Of a DNA stretch of 64,000 nucleotides, positions 1 to 10,594 are shown piece by piece (position 1 is the first letter of the stretch; every line of letters starts with the position of its first letter). The notes beneath the pieces were generated by a model. The model saw only the letters and a program-made list of their open reading frames with translations. It did not search any database and was not told the origin of the DNA. The stretch is from Streptococcus sp. SPS1. GTDB taxonomy: Bacteria > Bacillota > Bacilli > Lactobacillales > Streptococcaceae. The position numbers were made by a program, and so were the translations under genes. The stretch lies in assembly GCF_030439915.1 (NCBI RefSeq), contig NZ_JAQFJG010000002.1, forward strand, positions 124,001-188,000, in the 5' to 3' direction.

Positions 1-321
1 ACTGAACAGGCTATTATGGCAAGATCAGCTATTACTTGGTATTATCTTGATACACATACTTATAATATTGACTTTCAAAATAGAGGTCGTACAGTTTTGT
101 TAGGTGTTATTGCTTTTCTCATCCCTTATTTAACCCCTGCGATTGGTATTGGTTCAATATTAGATGCCTTATTAGGAGAAGGAGCTCCAGGTATGTATGT
201 AAAACTAAGTAGATACTATCGTAATGGGTATCAATTTTACAAATACTGTTACCATTTTTACTCTGATGAAGCAATGAGATATGAAGTTGCTTATAGAGAA
301 GAAATCAAACGAATGTGGTAA
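1..321 (+). CDS. Hypothetical protein, 5' end outside window
   Basis: The reading frame is open from base 1, so the true start may lie upstream; the first ATG inside the window is at 16 and gives 101 residues. One hydrophobic stretch (about residues 28-52 from that ATG, rich in Leu, Ile, Pro and Gly) is followed by a Tyr- and Arg-rich tail. I do not recognise the family. It ends just before a strong hairpin terminator, so it closes a transcription unit coming from outside the window. The next genes belong to a bacteriocin-type cassette, so a related role is possible but unproven. Confidence 0.5.
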   Translation, partial: TEQAIMARSAITWYYLDTHTYNIDFQNRGRTVLLGVIAFLIPYLTPAIGIGSILDALLGEGAPGMYVKLSRYYRNGYQFYKYCYHFYSDEAMRYEVAYREEIKRMW

Positions 322-372
322 TATATTACAATTTATAGTTCTAAGGATAAGGGTCAAAATATTTTTCAAATC

Positions 373-403
373 AAGGGAGTCAATATGGGACTCCCTTGTA
401 TTT
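373..403 (+). terminator. Intrinsic terminator
   Basis: A 9-bp perfect stem (AAGGGAGTC / GACTCCCTT) with a 7-base loop, followed by a T-rich tail, lies 51 bases after the stop of the preceding gene. Confidence 0.75.
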
Positions 404-535
404 CGCTTTCAAAAAGTGTTATAATCAATCCTATTTAAAGACCAGGACTCAGATGTTTACAAATGAATAGCTCTATTTTTTCTGAAAATACTGTATGATA
501 TGAAGTAAATATGATAAAAAATTGGTGTTGCATAT

Positions 536-874
536 TTAATGGCATGTGGTATACTTGCTTCTACAACTGTTTTGGTATGTTTCAAAAAAATTGACTAGAC
601 CGTTGCTACCAATGATAGAATTCATATTAAGATAAGTTTGCATGATTTCTGTTCGTTGGCTCGGTTGATAGAGATGGCAGATGTAGTCAAACTCTTCAAA
701 ACTCATATTGATTTGACGGAGAAGAAATTCCATATTTTCATATTTGGGAGTTACCTTGCCACTTTCAATCTTTGATAGGCTGGTTCTTGAGAGGACATTT
801 CCGCAGACCTCTTCTTGGGTCAAGCCTTTTGACTCACGTATTTCTTTATAGACCTTTCCGAAATCATAACGCAT
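536..874 (-). pseudogene. Truncated Rgg/MutR-family regulator (N-terminal HTH part only)
   Basis: The 112-residue product has the Rgg/MutR-type helix-turn-helix at residues 5-62 (FGKVYKEIRESKGLTQEEV, then SLSKIESGKVTPKYENMEFLLRQIN). Full Rgg proteins are about 285 residues with a C-terminal peptide-binding repeat domain; here the frame stops after NSCRSKYTTCH. The next 100 bases show no recognisable Rgg sequence in any frame, so this looks like a deletion rather than a single frameshift. It is divergent from the small-peptide/ABC cassette that follows, the usual arrangement for an Rgg regulator and its target. A short protein that still binds DNA but does not sense peptide cannot be excluded. 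Confidence 0.7.
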
Positions 875-933
875 GATTTTCTCCTTTTCGTGAAAAAAGT
901 TAACAAATAATAAAATCCAATTAAAAATATTGT

Positions 934-1013
934 ATCATAGTAACAGGAATAGTAAAAAAGAAAACTAAAATAAGCTGGGTGTAATTTTTAAATGGGTTTA
1001 ACAGTACTATGAT
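934..1013. promoter_or_regulatory. Divergent promoter region with mirrored TACTATGAT
   Basis: ATCATAGTA (934-942) and TACTATGAT (1005-1013) form a perfect 9-bp inverted repeat between the truncated rgg and the rightward cassette. Each arm contains TATGAT placed as a -10 box for its outward gene. Good -35 boxes are absent on both sides, which suits activator-dependent promoters. The function is inferred. Confidence 0.45.
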
Positions 1014-1036
1014 GTAACTAGAAAAGGGGTGAAAAA

Positions 1037-1150
1037 ATGTTTAAAAATAAGGAGCTTTTTCGAGTAGTCATGATATTTGTGATAGGAATCATCCTCATTT
1101 TAATGACACCCGTCTTATTTAAAGTTGTGATGGAACTATTTTCAAAATAA
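1037..1150 (+). CDS. Small single-span membrane peptide (37 aa)
   Basis: ATG at 1037 is preceded by AAAAGGGGTG, a good ribosome site. The peptide starts MFKNKELFRV, has one strongly hydrophobic segment (about residues 10-32) and ends in FSK. It is the first gene after the divergent promoter region and begins the cassette that leads to the DUF1430 membrane protein and ABC ATPase. Size and position suit a bacteriocin-linked or immunity peptide, but there is no Gly-Gly leader and no family I recognise. Function unknown. Confidence 0.55.
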   Translation: MFKNKELFRVVMIFVIGIILILMTPVLFKVVMELFSK

Positions 1151-1195
1151 ATAGGCTTCTGTTTTAGGCAGAGGTGTGAATCAGGAGGTTAAGCG

Positions 1196-1783
1196 ATGAA
1201 CTACAATTTAAAATATCTTTTATCAGGAATATTTGTCCTAGTCTTTATAGGTTTCCTAGTCTGGATGCGTTATTTTAATCAGAAGAAGGAAGAAGCGCAT
1301 TCGGATGTGTCTTTTGAAGCGAGGTTAGATAGTGAGGTCAAGGACTTATATAAACAACTAGGATTGGGTGAGGAGCCTCATTATTTCTTAGCCTATCGCT
1401 ACCTACATCCCTGGTTTGATTTGGCGATTTTACCACCAACAGTTGAAATTTTCTTAACTAAAATAGCGCTGGTGATGGTAACCCCAGACGAACTGCTGAT
1501 AAGAAATCTTGGGAATGGGATGACTTTCACAAGTGAGCATCATCGTGATTTGCGACAAGGCCTTATCCGCATTCCAAAATCAGAGATGAAAGAATTTGAG
1601 ATTCGTAACTGGAAAAAATTTTTTATATTTGGCGATTTTTTGACAATTAAAACAAGCCAACATAGCTATTATTTGCAGGTTAGAGATGATGGACTTCAAA
1701 AAGGAAGTCTTTCTACCAAACATTTCTCAGACTTGAAACGACAAGATTTTCTAGGATTATTGACAGATAAAAGAACATTCTGA
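1196..1783 (+). CDS. Membrane-anchored hypothetical protein (195 aa)
   Basis: ATG at 1196 follows AGGAGG. An N-terminal membrane segment (about residues 8-25) leads to a basic/acidic linker (QKKEEAHSD) and a soluble domain of about 160 residues, probably extracytoplasmic or cytoplasmic-face depending on topology. I recognise no catalytic motif. It sits between two small membrane-peptide genes and upstream of the DUF1430/ABC pair on the same strand, so it is probably part of the same cassette. Confidence 0.65.
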   Translation: MNYNLKYLLSGIFVLVFIGFLVWMRYFNQKKEEAHSDVSFEARLDSEVKDLYKQLGLGEEPHYFLAYRYLHPWFDLAILPPTVEIFLTKIALVMVTPDELLIRNLGNGMTFTSEHHRDLRQGLIRIPKSEMKEFEIRNWKKFFIFGDFLTIKTSQHSYYLQVRDDGLQKGSLSTKHFSDLKRQDFLGLLTDKRTF

Positions 1784-1863
1784 TTGACAATTGCCCTAAC
1801 AGCTTATTGTAAACTTTACAAATAAGCTGTAAATACTAGAATCCATTCAGAAAGGCAATTCCT

Positions 1864-2019
1864 ATGAAAAATAAAATTTTAATCATTGTTTATATTTTAG
1901 CCTCGCTAATCATCAGTTTTATAATCTTTTCACTTTTGCATATGGATTTTAAATGGTGGACAACTCTGGCTATAAGTGCAGGATTTATTTACACCTACTT
2001 AAAATTTAGTAAAAAATAA
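1864..2019 (+). CDS. Small two-span membrane protein (51 aa)
   Basis: ATG at 1864 follows an AGAAAGG ribosome site. The product is almost entirely hydrophobic, with two likely membrane segments (about 4-22 and 29-44), starting MKNKILIIVYIL and ending LKFSKK. It lies 49 bases before the start of the DUF1430 protein. Small proteins at this place in lactococcin-972-type clusters are sometimes the bacteriocin or an accessory, but this one lacks a recognisable signal peptidase site and is more like an immunity or accessory membrane protein. Inference only. Confidence 0.55.
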   Translation: MKNKILIIVYILASLIISFIIFSLLHMDFKWWTTLAISAGFIYTYLKFSKK

Positions 2020-2068
2020 AAAGCAATTGTACCTATATCGCTTTCGTCTCTTCACGGGAGGTATCTCT

Positions 2069-4177
2069 ATGAAAAAAATCAGTCATCTTTGTATGCTCCT
2101 GCTCTTGCTGTGTACTACGTTTTTTGTCCTGAATGTAAATGTTACACGTGAAATAGTGCGGATTCAGGAGATGGGCAAGACAACCTATTCATTTGACTTG
2201 TACTTGAAAGATGTCACTAAACCGACAGAAACGATTCTCCAATTTTTTGAAGAGGTTGCAAATCAAGACAAGGTCTCTATTATCAAAGTAGATAATGGCG
2301 ATGAAGCCGTCAAGGCTGGTGTTTTTGATAAGGAAACCTTTCCCTATCAGGAATTCGGTCTGACTTCTCTTGATTTTTCAAAGAATGAGAAGGGAGTCTA
2401 CAGCAACCAGGATCTTCCCAATAATCTAGGAACCATTCCCACCTTTTTAAAGGTGAAACTCATTCGACTCCAGACCTTCCAATCTTATATTGAGGATAAA
2501 TCCCATACTGTAAATGGGCGCTACATGATTACCTCCAGCAAAGAGATAGATCGCGATACCATTCTACAAAAGTGGAGTGATTTTTTCCAGATAGATAAGA
2601 CGATTTTATTAGAACCCACTTACCGAAGTCAGGTTGGAGTGCTAAATCAAGCTTTGTTGCTATCTATCATTATCTTTATCTTGGCAATCTTACTTGTGAT
2701 TTTAATGACAGTTTATCAGCCGATGATGGAGATGAAACGAGTGGGGGTTCAAAAGTTACTTGGTTTTCAAAGTAGAGCGATTTTAGCTGGTTTTGTAAAG
2801 ACTAATTTTTATCTTCTCTTGGGTGGAAGTCTTATCATTGACTTGGGACTATTTTTAGTGCTGGACTATAGACCAAAACTTTTGTTCCCAAGTTTACTCT
2901 TATCCCAATTTCTGCTTTTACAGTTGTATTTGTTCATCAGTTGGCTGACCTACCTGATGATTCAGAAAATGACAGTCAGTTCCATGTTGAAAGGTTTTTC
3001 ATCTGTCAAACTTGGTCTCATCTTCAATTATGTGATGAAAATAGGGACAACTATTTTACTGACGGCCTTACTGATTGGGGTGGGCAGAAGTTTAGAACAA
3101 GAAAACAAAGAACTTGCTTATCAGCAACAGTGGGTAAGCCAAGGCAATTACCTGACCTTAGAAACCTTCAAACTCAATGATAACCTGTGGCAAGAAGAGC
3201 TAGCAGGGTCAGGGAAATCTACAGATTATTTCTATCGATTTTATCAGGATTTGGTAGAAAAAACGCAGGCGGGCTATGTGCAGAGTAGCAGTCTTCCTGT
3301 AAAAAATTTTGTCCAATCAGAACAGATTCAGCAATATCAGTTAACAGATACGGTGGATGTTTACTATGCCAATCGCAATTTTCTAAAGAGCAAGGGATTC
3401 AAGCTACCAGATACCGGTATTAAAAAAGTTATTTTGATGCCAGCAAGTACGAAAGGTGAAGAAGATAAAAATCAGCTCTTGGGGAAGTTAATTGCCTTTC
3501 ATTCGATGAAGTATGAAGAGCAGCAAAAACGAACGATAGAGGAGATGGATGTCGAGATTGCCTATTATGAAGGAGATTGGTCATTTTTCCCATATAGTGA
3601 TAAGCGAAAGGAAAATCTCCACAATCCAATCATTAGTCTAGTAAATGATCAAGACATGATGTGGGAAGAAAAGACTCGCTTGTCAACGACAGGTTTAAAC
3701 AACCCGATGAAAGTTGAAAATACAGAACAAAATCAAAAAGTGATTACGGAGTTAGTTGAGAAATTATCAGATGGGAATTATTTAAAATTTTCATCGATTC
3801 AAGCCATTCAACAAGAGAAAGTGGATTCTTATAGAGATGCTGTTCGGAATTTTAACCTACTCTTTGCTTTGTTTGGTCTCCTTAGCATGATGATTTCCTA
3901 CTTTTTACTCGTTACTACTTTCTTGTTGAAGCGCAGGGATATCATTACCAAGAAGTTTATGGGGTGGAAACTGGTCGATCGCTACCGTCCTCTCCTCGTT
4001 CTGCTCTTGCTGGGCTATAGTCTGCCTCTTCTAGTCTTGATTTTCTTTGCCCATGCGTTCTTGCCATTTCTGCTGTTTGCAGGCTTTACATGTCTGGATA
4101 TACTATTTGTGCTAGGCTTGGCTTCTAGGATGGAGAAAAGAAGTCTAGTAGAGTTATTGAAAGGGGGCATCTTATGA
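2069..4177 (+). CDS. DUF1430 bacteriocin-associated integral membrane protein
   Basis: This 702-residue membrane protein resembles the seven-span bacteriocin-associated family (DUF1430) that pairs with a small ABC ATPase in lactococcin-972-type export or immunity systems. I chose ATG 2069 (MKKISHLCMLL) because GGGAGG lies at the right distance; an earlier ATG at 2027 lacks a site. There is an N-terminal membrane segment, an external domain of about 190 residues, a membrane cluster around residues 200-330, a second soluble part, and C-terminal spans near 590-690. The layout resembles FtsX/MacB-type permeases. Its stop overlaps the ATPase start by 4 bases, so the two are translationally coupled. 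The transported substrate cannot be read from the sequence. Confidence 0.85.
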   Translation: MKKISHLCMLLLLLCTTFFVLNVNVTREIVRIQEMGKTTYSFDLYLKDVTKPTETILQFFEEVANQDKVSIIKVDNGDEAVKAGVFDKETFPYQEFGLTSLDFSKNEKGVYSNQDLPNNLGTIPTFLKVKLIRLQTFQSYIEDKSHTVNGRYMITSSKEIDRDTILQKWSDFFQIDKTILLEPTYRSQVGVLNQALLLSIIIFILAILLVILMTVYQPMMEMKRVGVQKLLGFQSRAILAGFVKTNFYLLLGGSLIIDLGLFLVLDYRPKLLFPSLLLSQFLLLQLYLFISWLTYLMIQKMTVSSMLKGFSSVKLGLIFNYVMKIGTTILLTALLIGVGRSLEQENKELAYQQQWVSQGNYLTLETFKLNDNLWQEELAGSGKSTDYFYRFYQDLVEKTQAGYVQSSSLPVKNFVQSEQIQQYQLTDTVDVYYANRNFLKSKGFKLPDTGIKKVILMPASTKGEEDKNQLLGKLIAFHSMKYEEQQKRTIEEMDVEIAYYEGDWSFFPYSDKRKENLHNPIISLVNDQDMMWEEKTRLSTTGLNNPMKVENTEQNQKVITELVEKLSDGNYLKFSSIQAIQQEKVDSYRDAVRNFNLLFALFGLLSMMISYFLLVTTFLLKRRDIITKKFMGWKLVDRYRPLLVLLLLGYSLPLLVLIFFAHAFLPFLLFAGFTCLDILFVLGLASRMEKRSLVELLKGGIL

Positions 4178-4815
4178 TTGAGTTGGAAAATATTACCAAA
4201 ACCATTGGGGGAAAAGTGATTTTGGATCACTTGTCTCTCAGGATTGATCAGGGGGATTTGGTAGCTATTGTTGGCAAGAGTGGTAGTGGTAAGTCGACCT
4301 TGTTAAATTTATTAGGTTTGATAGATGGTGATTACAGCGGACGGTATGAGATTTTTGGTCAGACAAATCTAGCGGTCAATTCTGCTAAGTCACAAACAAT
4401 AATCCGTGAACATATCTCTTATCTATTTCAAAATTTTGCCCTGATTGATGATGAAACGGTCGAGTACAATCTCATGCTGGCGCTGAAATATGTAAAATTG
4501 TCCAAGAAAGACAAGCTCAAAAAGGTGGAAGAGATTTTAGAGAGAGTAGGTTTGTCATCTACGTTGCACCAAAAGGTCTCTGAGTTATCTGGTGGCGAAC
4601 AACAACGAATTGCAGTTGCTAGAGCCATCTTAAAACCCAGCCAGCTGATTTTAGCCGATGAACCTACAGGTTCGCTGGACCCTGAAAATAGAGATTTGGT
4701 CTTGAAGTTCCTCTTAGAGATGAATCGCGAGGGGAAAACAGTTATTATCGTGACCCACGATGCTTATGTAGCCCAACAATGTCATCGTATCATTGAATTG
4801 GGCGAGGGGAAATGA
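4174..4815 (+). CDS. ABC transporter ATP-binding protein, bacteriocin-export type
   Basis: A 213-residue ATPase of the LolD/MacB-like class. Walker A is GKSGSGKST at residues 34-42, the signature LSGGEQQR is near 138, Walker B (LILADEPTGSLD) follows, and the switch histidine lies in VIIVTHD. It overlaps the DUF1430 permease by 4 bases and is the last gene before a terminator, so the pair probably forms one transporter that exports or expels a peptide. It resembles the putative lactococcin-972-group export ATPases. Whether it exports a bacteriocin or confers immunity is not decided by the sequence. Confidence 0.88.
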   Translation: MIELENITKTIGGKVILDHLSLRIDQGDLVAIVGKSGSGKSTLLNLLGLIDGDYSGRYEIFGQTNLAVNSAKSQTIIREHISYLFQNFALIDDETVEYNLMLALKYVKLSKKDKLKKVEEILERVGLSSTLHQKVSELSGGEQQRIAVARAILKPSQLILADEPTGSLDPENRDLVLKFLLEMNREGKTVIIVTHDAYVAQQCHRIIELGEGK

Positions 4816-4880
4816 GTTTGTTCGGCTTCTTTTGACTGGCTGAATACTCATGTTTTCCAGAGAGAAATAGCATAAATACG

Positions 4881-4920
4881 CCTAGGAATGACATTTTTAT
4901 GTAATTTTCCTAGGTTTTTC
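4881..4920 (+). terminator. Intrinsic terminator after bacteriocin-type ABC cassette
   Basis: A long stem beginning CCTAGGAAT and closing in TTCCTAGG is followed by TTTTTC. It separates the ABC cassette from the arginine operon promoter 33 bases further on. Confidence 0.75.
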
Positions 4921-4952
4921 TGTTTTGAATTGAAAAAAATTACAATTTAGGC

Positions 4953-4988
4953 TTGACAAAGGATGAAGATAGGTGTATTATTTATACA
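4953..4988 (+). promoter_or_regulatory. Arginine operon promoter with ArgR-type operator
   Basis: TTGACA (4953-4958), a 17-base spacer and TATTAT (4976-4981) form a strong sigma-A promoter. A perfect 15-base palindrome TGTATTATTTATACA (4974-4988) covers the -10 box. It resembles ARG boxes bound by ArgR/AhrC regulators, and binding there would block RNA polymerase. The genes behind it are an amino-acid binding lipoprotein and argGH, which fits arginine repression. Confidence 0.65.
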
Positions 4989-5021
4989 AACAAAAGGAAT
5001 AAACATAAAGGAGGCTTTGTT

Positions 5022-5828
5022 ATGAATAAGATGAAGAAGGTGTTGATGACGATGTTTGGTTTAGTGATGCTCCCCCTACTATTTGCTTGTAGTAACAATC
5101 AATCGGCTGGAATTGAAGCCATCAAGTCCAAAGGGAAATTGGTTGTAGCTCTCAATCCAGATTTTGCTCCATTTGAATACCAAAAAATAGTTGATGGGAA
5201 AAATCAGATTGTGGGTTCAGATATCGAATTAGCCAAGGCTATCGCAACAGAACTAGGTGTCGAATTGGAACTATCACCTATGAGTTTTGACAATGTATTG
5301 GCTAGTGTTCAATCAGGAAAAGCCGACCTTGCCATATCAGGTGTTTCTAAGACAGATGAACGGAGTAAGGTATTCGATTTTTCAACTCCCTACTATACTT
5401 CAAAAAATAAGCTCATTGTCAAAAAATCAGACTTGGCCACTTATCAGTCTGTCAACGACTTGGCGCAGAAAAAGGTCGGAGCGCAGAAAGGTTCAATTCA
5501 AGAGACGATGGCGAAAGATTTGCTTCAAAATTCTTCCCTCGTATCTCTGCCTAAAAATGGGAATTTAATCACAGATTTAAAATCAGGACAAGTGGATGCC
5601 GTTATCTTTGAAGAACCTGTTGCCAAGGGATTTGTGGAAAATAATCCTGATTTAGCAATCGCAGACCTCAATTTTGAAAAAGAGCAAGATGATTCCTACG
5701 CGGTCGCCATGAAAAAAGATAGCAAGGAATTGAAAGAGGCAGTCGATAAAACCATTCAAAAGTTGAAGGATTCTGGGGAATTAGACAAACTCATTGAGGA
5801 TGCCTTTAAAGCATCCATTGAAAAATAG
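5022..5828 (+). CDS. abpA: Amino-acid ABC transporter substrate-binding lipoprotein (AbpA-like)
   Basis: A 268-residue family-3 solute-binding protein. The start is ATG 5022 after AAGGAGG. A lipoprotein signal ends at the lipobox LLFACS, so the cysteine is lipidated and the protein is held on the outer face of the membrane. The body has the typical polar amino-acid binding features ([33 protein letters not shown]). No permease or ATPase gene is adjacent, so it must use transporter parts encoded elsewhere. It heads an operon with argGH under an ArgR-like operator; in pneumococcus the protein at this place is called AbpA and is linked to arginine uptake. The exact ligand is inferred from context. 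Confidence 0.85.
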   Translation: MNKMKKVLMTMFGLVMLPLLFACSNNQSAGIEAIKSKGKLVVALNPDFAPFEYQKIVDGKNQIVGSDIELAKAIATELGVELELSPMSFDNVLASVQSGKADLAISGVSKTDERSKVFDFSTPYYTSKNKLIVKKSDLATYQSVNDLAQKKVGAQKGSIQETMAKDLLQNSSLVSLPKNGNLITDLKSGQVDAVIFEEPVAKGFVENNPDLAIADLNFEKEQDDSYAVAMKKDSKELKEAVDKTIQKLKDSGELDKLIEDAFKASIEK

Positions 5829-5844
5829 AAAGAAGGAAAAGAAC

Positions 5845-7041
5845 ATGAGTAAAGAAAAAGTAATTTTGGCCTATTCTGGCGGTTTAGACACATCAGTTGC
5901 TATTACCTGGCTAAAGAAAGACTATGATGTTGTTGCAGTTTGTATGGATGTGGGTGAAGGGAAAGACTTAGATTTCATCCATGATAAGGCTCTTAAGGTT
6001 GGGGCAGTAGAATCTTATGTCATTGATGTTAAGGACGAATTTGCTACAGATTATGTGCTAGTGGCTCTTCAGTCACATGCCTACTATGAACAAAAGTACC
6101 CTTTGGTATCTGCCTTGAGCCGCCCTCTTATTTCTAAAAAATTGGTTGAAATAGCGCATCAGACAGGAGCGACTACAATTGCTCATGGTTGTACAGGTAA
6201 GGGGAATGACCAAGTGCGTTTTGAAGTATCCATTGCAGCCTTGGATCCCAATTTAAAAGTGATTGCGCCAGTTCGTGAATGGAAATGGTCTCGGGAGGAA
6301 GAAATTCATTATGCCAAGGAAAATGGAGTACCTGTTCCTGCTGACCTTGACAATCCCTACTCTGTTGACCAAAATCTTTGGGGACGTGCCAATGAGTGTG
6401 GTATTTTGGAAAATCCATGGAATCAGGCTCCAGAAGAAGCCTTTGGCATCACAACTTCTCCAGAGCAAGCTCCAGATACGCCAGAATACATTGAAATTGA
6501 GTTTAGTGAAGGTGTTCCAGTTTCCCTCAATGGAGAAGAGCTAAAATTGGCAGATTTAATTCAAAAACTCAATGAAATAGCTGGAAAGCATGGGGTTGGA
6601 CGGATTGACCACGTGGAAAATCGTTTGGTTGGGATTAAATCAAGAGAAATCTATGAATGCCCAGGGGCGGTGACCCTGCTGACAGCTCATAAGGAAATTG
6701 AGGATTTGACGCTTGTGAGAGAAGTAGCTCATTTTAAACCAATCATAGAAAATGAATTATCAAATCTCATTTATAATGCTTTGTGGTTTAGTCCAGCTAC
6801 ACAAGCCTTGATTGCTTATATTAAAGAGACCCAAAAAGTTGTCAATGGGACTGCAAAAGTTAAACTCTATAAGGGAAGCGCTCAGGTCGTGGCTCGGAAA
6901 TCACCAAATTCACTTTACGATGAAAATTTGGCGACGTATACCAGTGCAGATACCTTTGACCAAGATGCAGCTGTTGGCTTTATTAAGTTGTGGGGACTTC
7001 CAACCAAGGTTCATTCTGAGGTTCAAAAAAGCGCTAAATAG
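5845..7041 (+). CDS. argG: Argininosuccinate synthase
   Basis: ArgG joins citrulline and aspartate using ATP to make argininosuccinate, the penultimate step of arginine synthesis, in the cytoplasm. The 398-residue protein has the pyrophosphatase-type P-loop AYSGGLDTS at residues 9-17 and the conserved [14 protein letters not shown] segment near 117. I chose ATG 5845 (MSKEKVIL) because AGAAGG precedes it and the N-terminus then matches the family. It starts 16 bases after the binding lipoprotein and 28 bases before argH, so all three are one operon. There are no other arginine biosynthesis genes here, so citrulline must come from elsewhere. Confidence 0.97.
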   Translation: MSKEKVILAYSGGLDTSVAITWLKKDYDVVAVCMDVGEGKDLDFIHDKALKVGAVESYVIDVKDEFATDYVLVALQSHAYYEQKYPLVSALSRPLISKKLVEIAHQTGATTIAHGCTGKGNDQVRFEVSIAALDPNLKVIAPVREWKWSREEEIHYAKENGVPVPADLDNPYSVDQNLWGRANECGILENPWNQAPEEAFGITTSPEQAPDTPEYIEIEFSEGVPVSLNGEELKLADLIQKLNEIAGKHGVGRIDHVENRLVGIKSREIYECPGAVTLLTAHKEIEDLTLVREVAHFKPIIENELSNLIYNALWFSPATQALIAYIKETQKVVNGTAKVKLYKGSAQVVARKSPNSLYDENLATYTSADTFDQDAAVGFIKLWGLPTKVHSEVQKSAK

Positions 7042-7069
7042 GGCGATTGGATAGAGAGGTGGATGTGAT

Positions 7070-8464
7070 ATGGCTAAGAATACAAAATTATGGGGTGGTC
7101 GCTTTGAAGGTACTGTCGAAGATTGGGTAGAGCGCTTTGGAGCGAGTATATCTTTTGACCAGAAATTAGCTAAATTTGATGTGATTGGTTCTTTAGCCCA
7201 CGTTCAGATGTTGGGTCAGACGGGTATTTTGAGTTTGAATGAGTCAGAAAAGATTCAAGAAGGCTTGAAAGAGCTTTTAGAAGAGCTAGAGGCAGGCCAA
7301 CTTGATTTTGATATTGCAAACGAAGATATTCATATGAATATGGAAGTGTTGCTGACAGAAAAAATTGGTCCCCTTGCAGGGAAACTACATACAGCTCGTT
7401 CTCGAAATGACCAAGTTGCGACAGATATGCACTTGTATCTCAAGGAACAACTAGGTCATGTCCTAGATAAACTGGCTCATCTCAAGGGTGTTTTATTGGA
7501 TTTGGCGGAAAATCATGTGGAGACGATCATGCCGGGCTATACCCATCTGCAACATGCCCAGCCTATTAGTTTTGCCCACCATCTGATGGCTTACTACAAT
7601 ATGTTTCAGAGAGACAGTGAACGTTTTGAATTTAACCAGAAGCATACAGATCTATGCCCTCTAGGTGCGGCAGCTTTGGCAGGAACGACTTTCCCCATTG
7701 ATCGCCAATTGTCTAGCGATTTGTTAGAGTTTAAGCAACCTTATACAAATTCTTTGGATGCTGTTAGTGACCGCGATTTTATCTTAGAATTTCTGTCCAA
7801 TGCCAGCATACTCATGATGCATATGAGCCGTTTTTGCGAAGAAATGATCAATTGGTGTAGCTTTGAGTACCAATTCATTACCTTGTCAGATACGTTTACA
7901 ACAGGTTCCTCTATTATGCCCCAAAAGAAAAATCCAGATATGGCTGAGTTGATTCGAGGAAAGACTGGTAGAGTTTATGGGAATCTGTTTGGACTGTTGA
8001 CAGTCATGAAGTCCTTGCCCTTAGCTTATAATAAGGATCTGCAAGAGGATAAGGAAGGAATGTTTGACACTGTCGAAACGATTTTAAATTCCCTCGATGT
8101 ATTGGCAGGTATGTTATCTAGCTTGCAGGTAAACAAGGAAAAAATGCAAGAATCAACAGAGAAGGACTTTTCAAATGCAACTGAGTTGGCAGATTATTTG
8201 GCAGGGAAAGGCTTGCCATTTAGAGAAGCTCATGAGGTTGTGGGAAGATTAGTGTTAGACTCTATCAAGTCTGCTAAAAATATTCAAGATTGGAGTCTGG
8301 AGGAATTGCAAACCTATCATTCCCTCATTGTCGAGGATATTTATGTCTACTTGCAACCTAAAACTGCTGTTCAAAGACGAAATTCCTTGGGAGGTACAGG
8401 GTTTGACCAAGTCGAATACCAGATTGCAGTCGCTAAGAAAGCGAATGAAGCTAGAAAGTGCTAG
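7070..8464 (+). CDS. argH: Argininosuccinate lyase
   Basis: ArgH splits argininosuccinate into arginine and fumarate. The 464-residue length is normal. The fumarase/aspartase superfamily signature [11 protein letters not shown] is at about residues 278-288, and the conserved [12 protein letters not shown] and [11 protein letters not shown] blocks are present, so the active site appears intact. It is the last gene of the arginine operon and is followed by a hairpin terminator 20 bases after its stop. Unlike the pneumococcal maps I recall, mnmA follows directly with no pspA region between. Confidence 0.97.
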   Translation: MAKNTKLWGGRFEGTVEDWVERFGASISFDQKLAKFDVIGSLAHVQMLGQTGILSLNESEKIQEGLKELLEELEAGQLDFDIANEDIHMNMEVLLTEKIGPLAGKLHTARSRNDQVATDMHLYLKEQLGHVLDKLAHLKGVLLDLAENHVETIMPGYTHLQHAQPISFAHHLMAYYNMFQRDSERFEFNQKHTDLCPLGAAALAGTTFPIDRQLSSDLLEFKQPYTNSLDAVSDRDFILEFLSNASILMMHMSRFCEEMINWCSFEYQFITLSDTFTTGSSIMPQKKNPDMAELIRGKTGRVYGNLFGLLTVMKSLPLAYNKDLQEDKEGMFDTVETILNSLDVLAGMLSSLQVNKEKMQESTEKDFSNATELADYLAGKGLPFREAHEVVGRLVLDSIKSAKNIQDWSLEELQTYHSLIVEDIYVYLQPKTAVQRRNSLGGTGFDQVEYQIAVAKKANEARKC

Positions 8465-8481
8465 AGTGATAGGTTCAGAAT

Positions 8482-9742
<1,261 letters not shown>

Positions 9743-9743
9743 A

Positions 9744-9771
9744 TTGACAAATTTTCTCAATTTGCTACAAT
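9744..9771 (+). promoter_or_regulatory. Promoter of Nudix gene, copy 1
   Basis: TTGACA (9744-9749), a 16-base spacer and TACAAT (9766-9771), just after the mnmA stop. The identical boxes recur in copy 2 at 11903-11908 and 11925-11930, so both Nudix genes should be transcribed. The leader also holds a GCAGG / CCTGC hairpin. Confidence 0.65.
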
Positions 9772-9882
9772 AATAACAGCAATAGAAATGATGGTCAAAG
9801 CTCATGGATGTTGCAGGCTTTTTTGTCCTGCACTTCTTTGGAGTTTTGACTGTTTTTGTGTCGTTTAAGGGAAAGGACAAGA

Positions 9883-10338
9883 ATGATTCAACAAGACTTT
9901 CGGACAAAAACAGGAAATACAGTTTTTGGAGTTCGGGCGACAGCCTTGATTCTTCAAAACCGCAAGCTTCTAGTCACCAAAGATAAGGGCAAGTATTACA
10001 CTATCGGCGGTGCGATTCAAGTCAATGAAAGCACGGAAGACGCGGTAGTCCGTGAAGTGAGGGAAGAACTGGGTGTCAAAGCTCAAGCTGGCCAGCTAGC
10101 TTTCGTGGTTGAAAATCGTTTTGAACAGGACGGTGTTTCCTATCACAACATCGAGTTTCATTATTTGGTGGACTTACTTGAAGATGCCCCATTGACCATG
10201 CAGGAAGATGAGAAAAGGCAGCCCTGTGAGTGGATTGACTTGGACCAGCTTCAGGATTTCCAACTAGTCCCAGCTTTTTTAAAAACAGCCCTGCCAGATT
10301 GGGACGGCCAACTAAGACACATCCATCTTGAGGAATAG
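9883..10338 (+). CDS. Nudix hydrolase, copy 1
   Basis: A 151-residue MutT/Nudix hydrolase, an enzyme class that cleaves nucleoside diphosphates linked to another group. The Nudix box is complete at residues 43-65: G43, E49, R57-E58, E61-E62 and G64. The start is ATG 9883 (MIQQDFRTK) after GGGAAAGGACAAGA. The substrate cannot be predicted. This copy has lost one Ile codon relative to copy 2 (LTMQED against LTIMQED). In related genomes a single gene lies between mnmA and mnmG, so this is one half of a duplication. It is followed not by mnmG but by a broken second type of Nudix gene. Confidence 0.92.
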   Translation: MIQQDFRTKTGNTVFGVRATALILQNRKLLVTKDKGKYYTIGGAIQVNESTEDAVVREVREELGVKAQAGQLAFVVENRFEQDGVSYHNIEFHYLVDLLEDAPLTMQEDEKRQPCEWIDLDQLQDFQLVPAFLKTALPDWDGQLRHIHLEE

Positions 10339-10346
10339 GAGAGAAA

Positions 10347-10523
10347 ATGATAGTTAAGTTTATTGCCCATGTACTTGCTCATAGTGGTGATGATTATTTG
10401 CTCATTCAGCGTTCGGAAATTAAAAGAGGACAACCCAACGTTTATCCAACTTGTTGGAATATTACTTGTGGGGGGAGAATACATAGTGAGATATTTTTTT
10501 ATGGGAAAGAGTGTTTTGGATGA
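10347..10523 (+). pseudogene. Remnant of a second, different Nudix hydrolase
   Basis: ATG 10347 follows AGGAGAGAAA. The first 45 residues read as the N-terminal half of a Nudix protein (MIVKFIAHVLAHSGDDYLLI, then QRSEIKRGQPNVYPTCWNIT), but the expected Nudix box is lost: after CGGRIHSEIFF the frame ends at 10523. It is unlike the neighbouring Nudix copies, so it came from another family member, probably with the inserted cargo. An overlapping frame at 10363-10554 encodes 63 hydrophobic residues; I regard that as a shadow. Confidence 0.65.
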
Positions 10524-10594
10524 GCTTTGGCTTAGTCCTCAATTGATTTATTAATGTGATTATGTTACAATATTCCAATAAAGGAGGGAATGCT

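Noticed and set aside
9804..9986. Frame MDVAGFFVLHFFGVL upstream of the Nudix genes
   Set aside because: It overlaps the Nudix coding start, contains the leader hairpin and lacks a ribosome site; treated as a shadow.
10363..10554. 63-aa hydrophobic frame after Nudix copy 1
   Set aside because: It overlaps the better-supported Nudix remnant in another frame and has no ribosome site.
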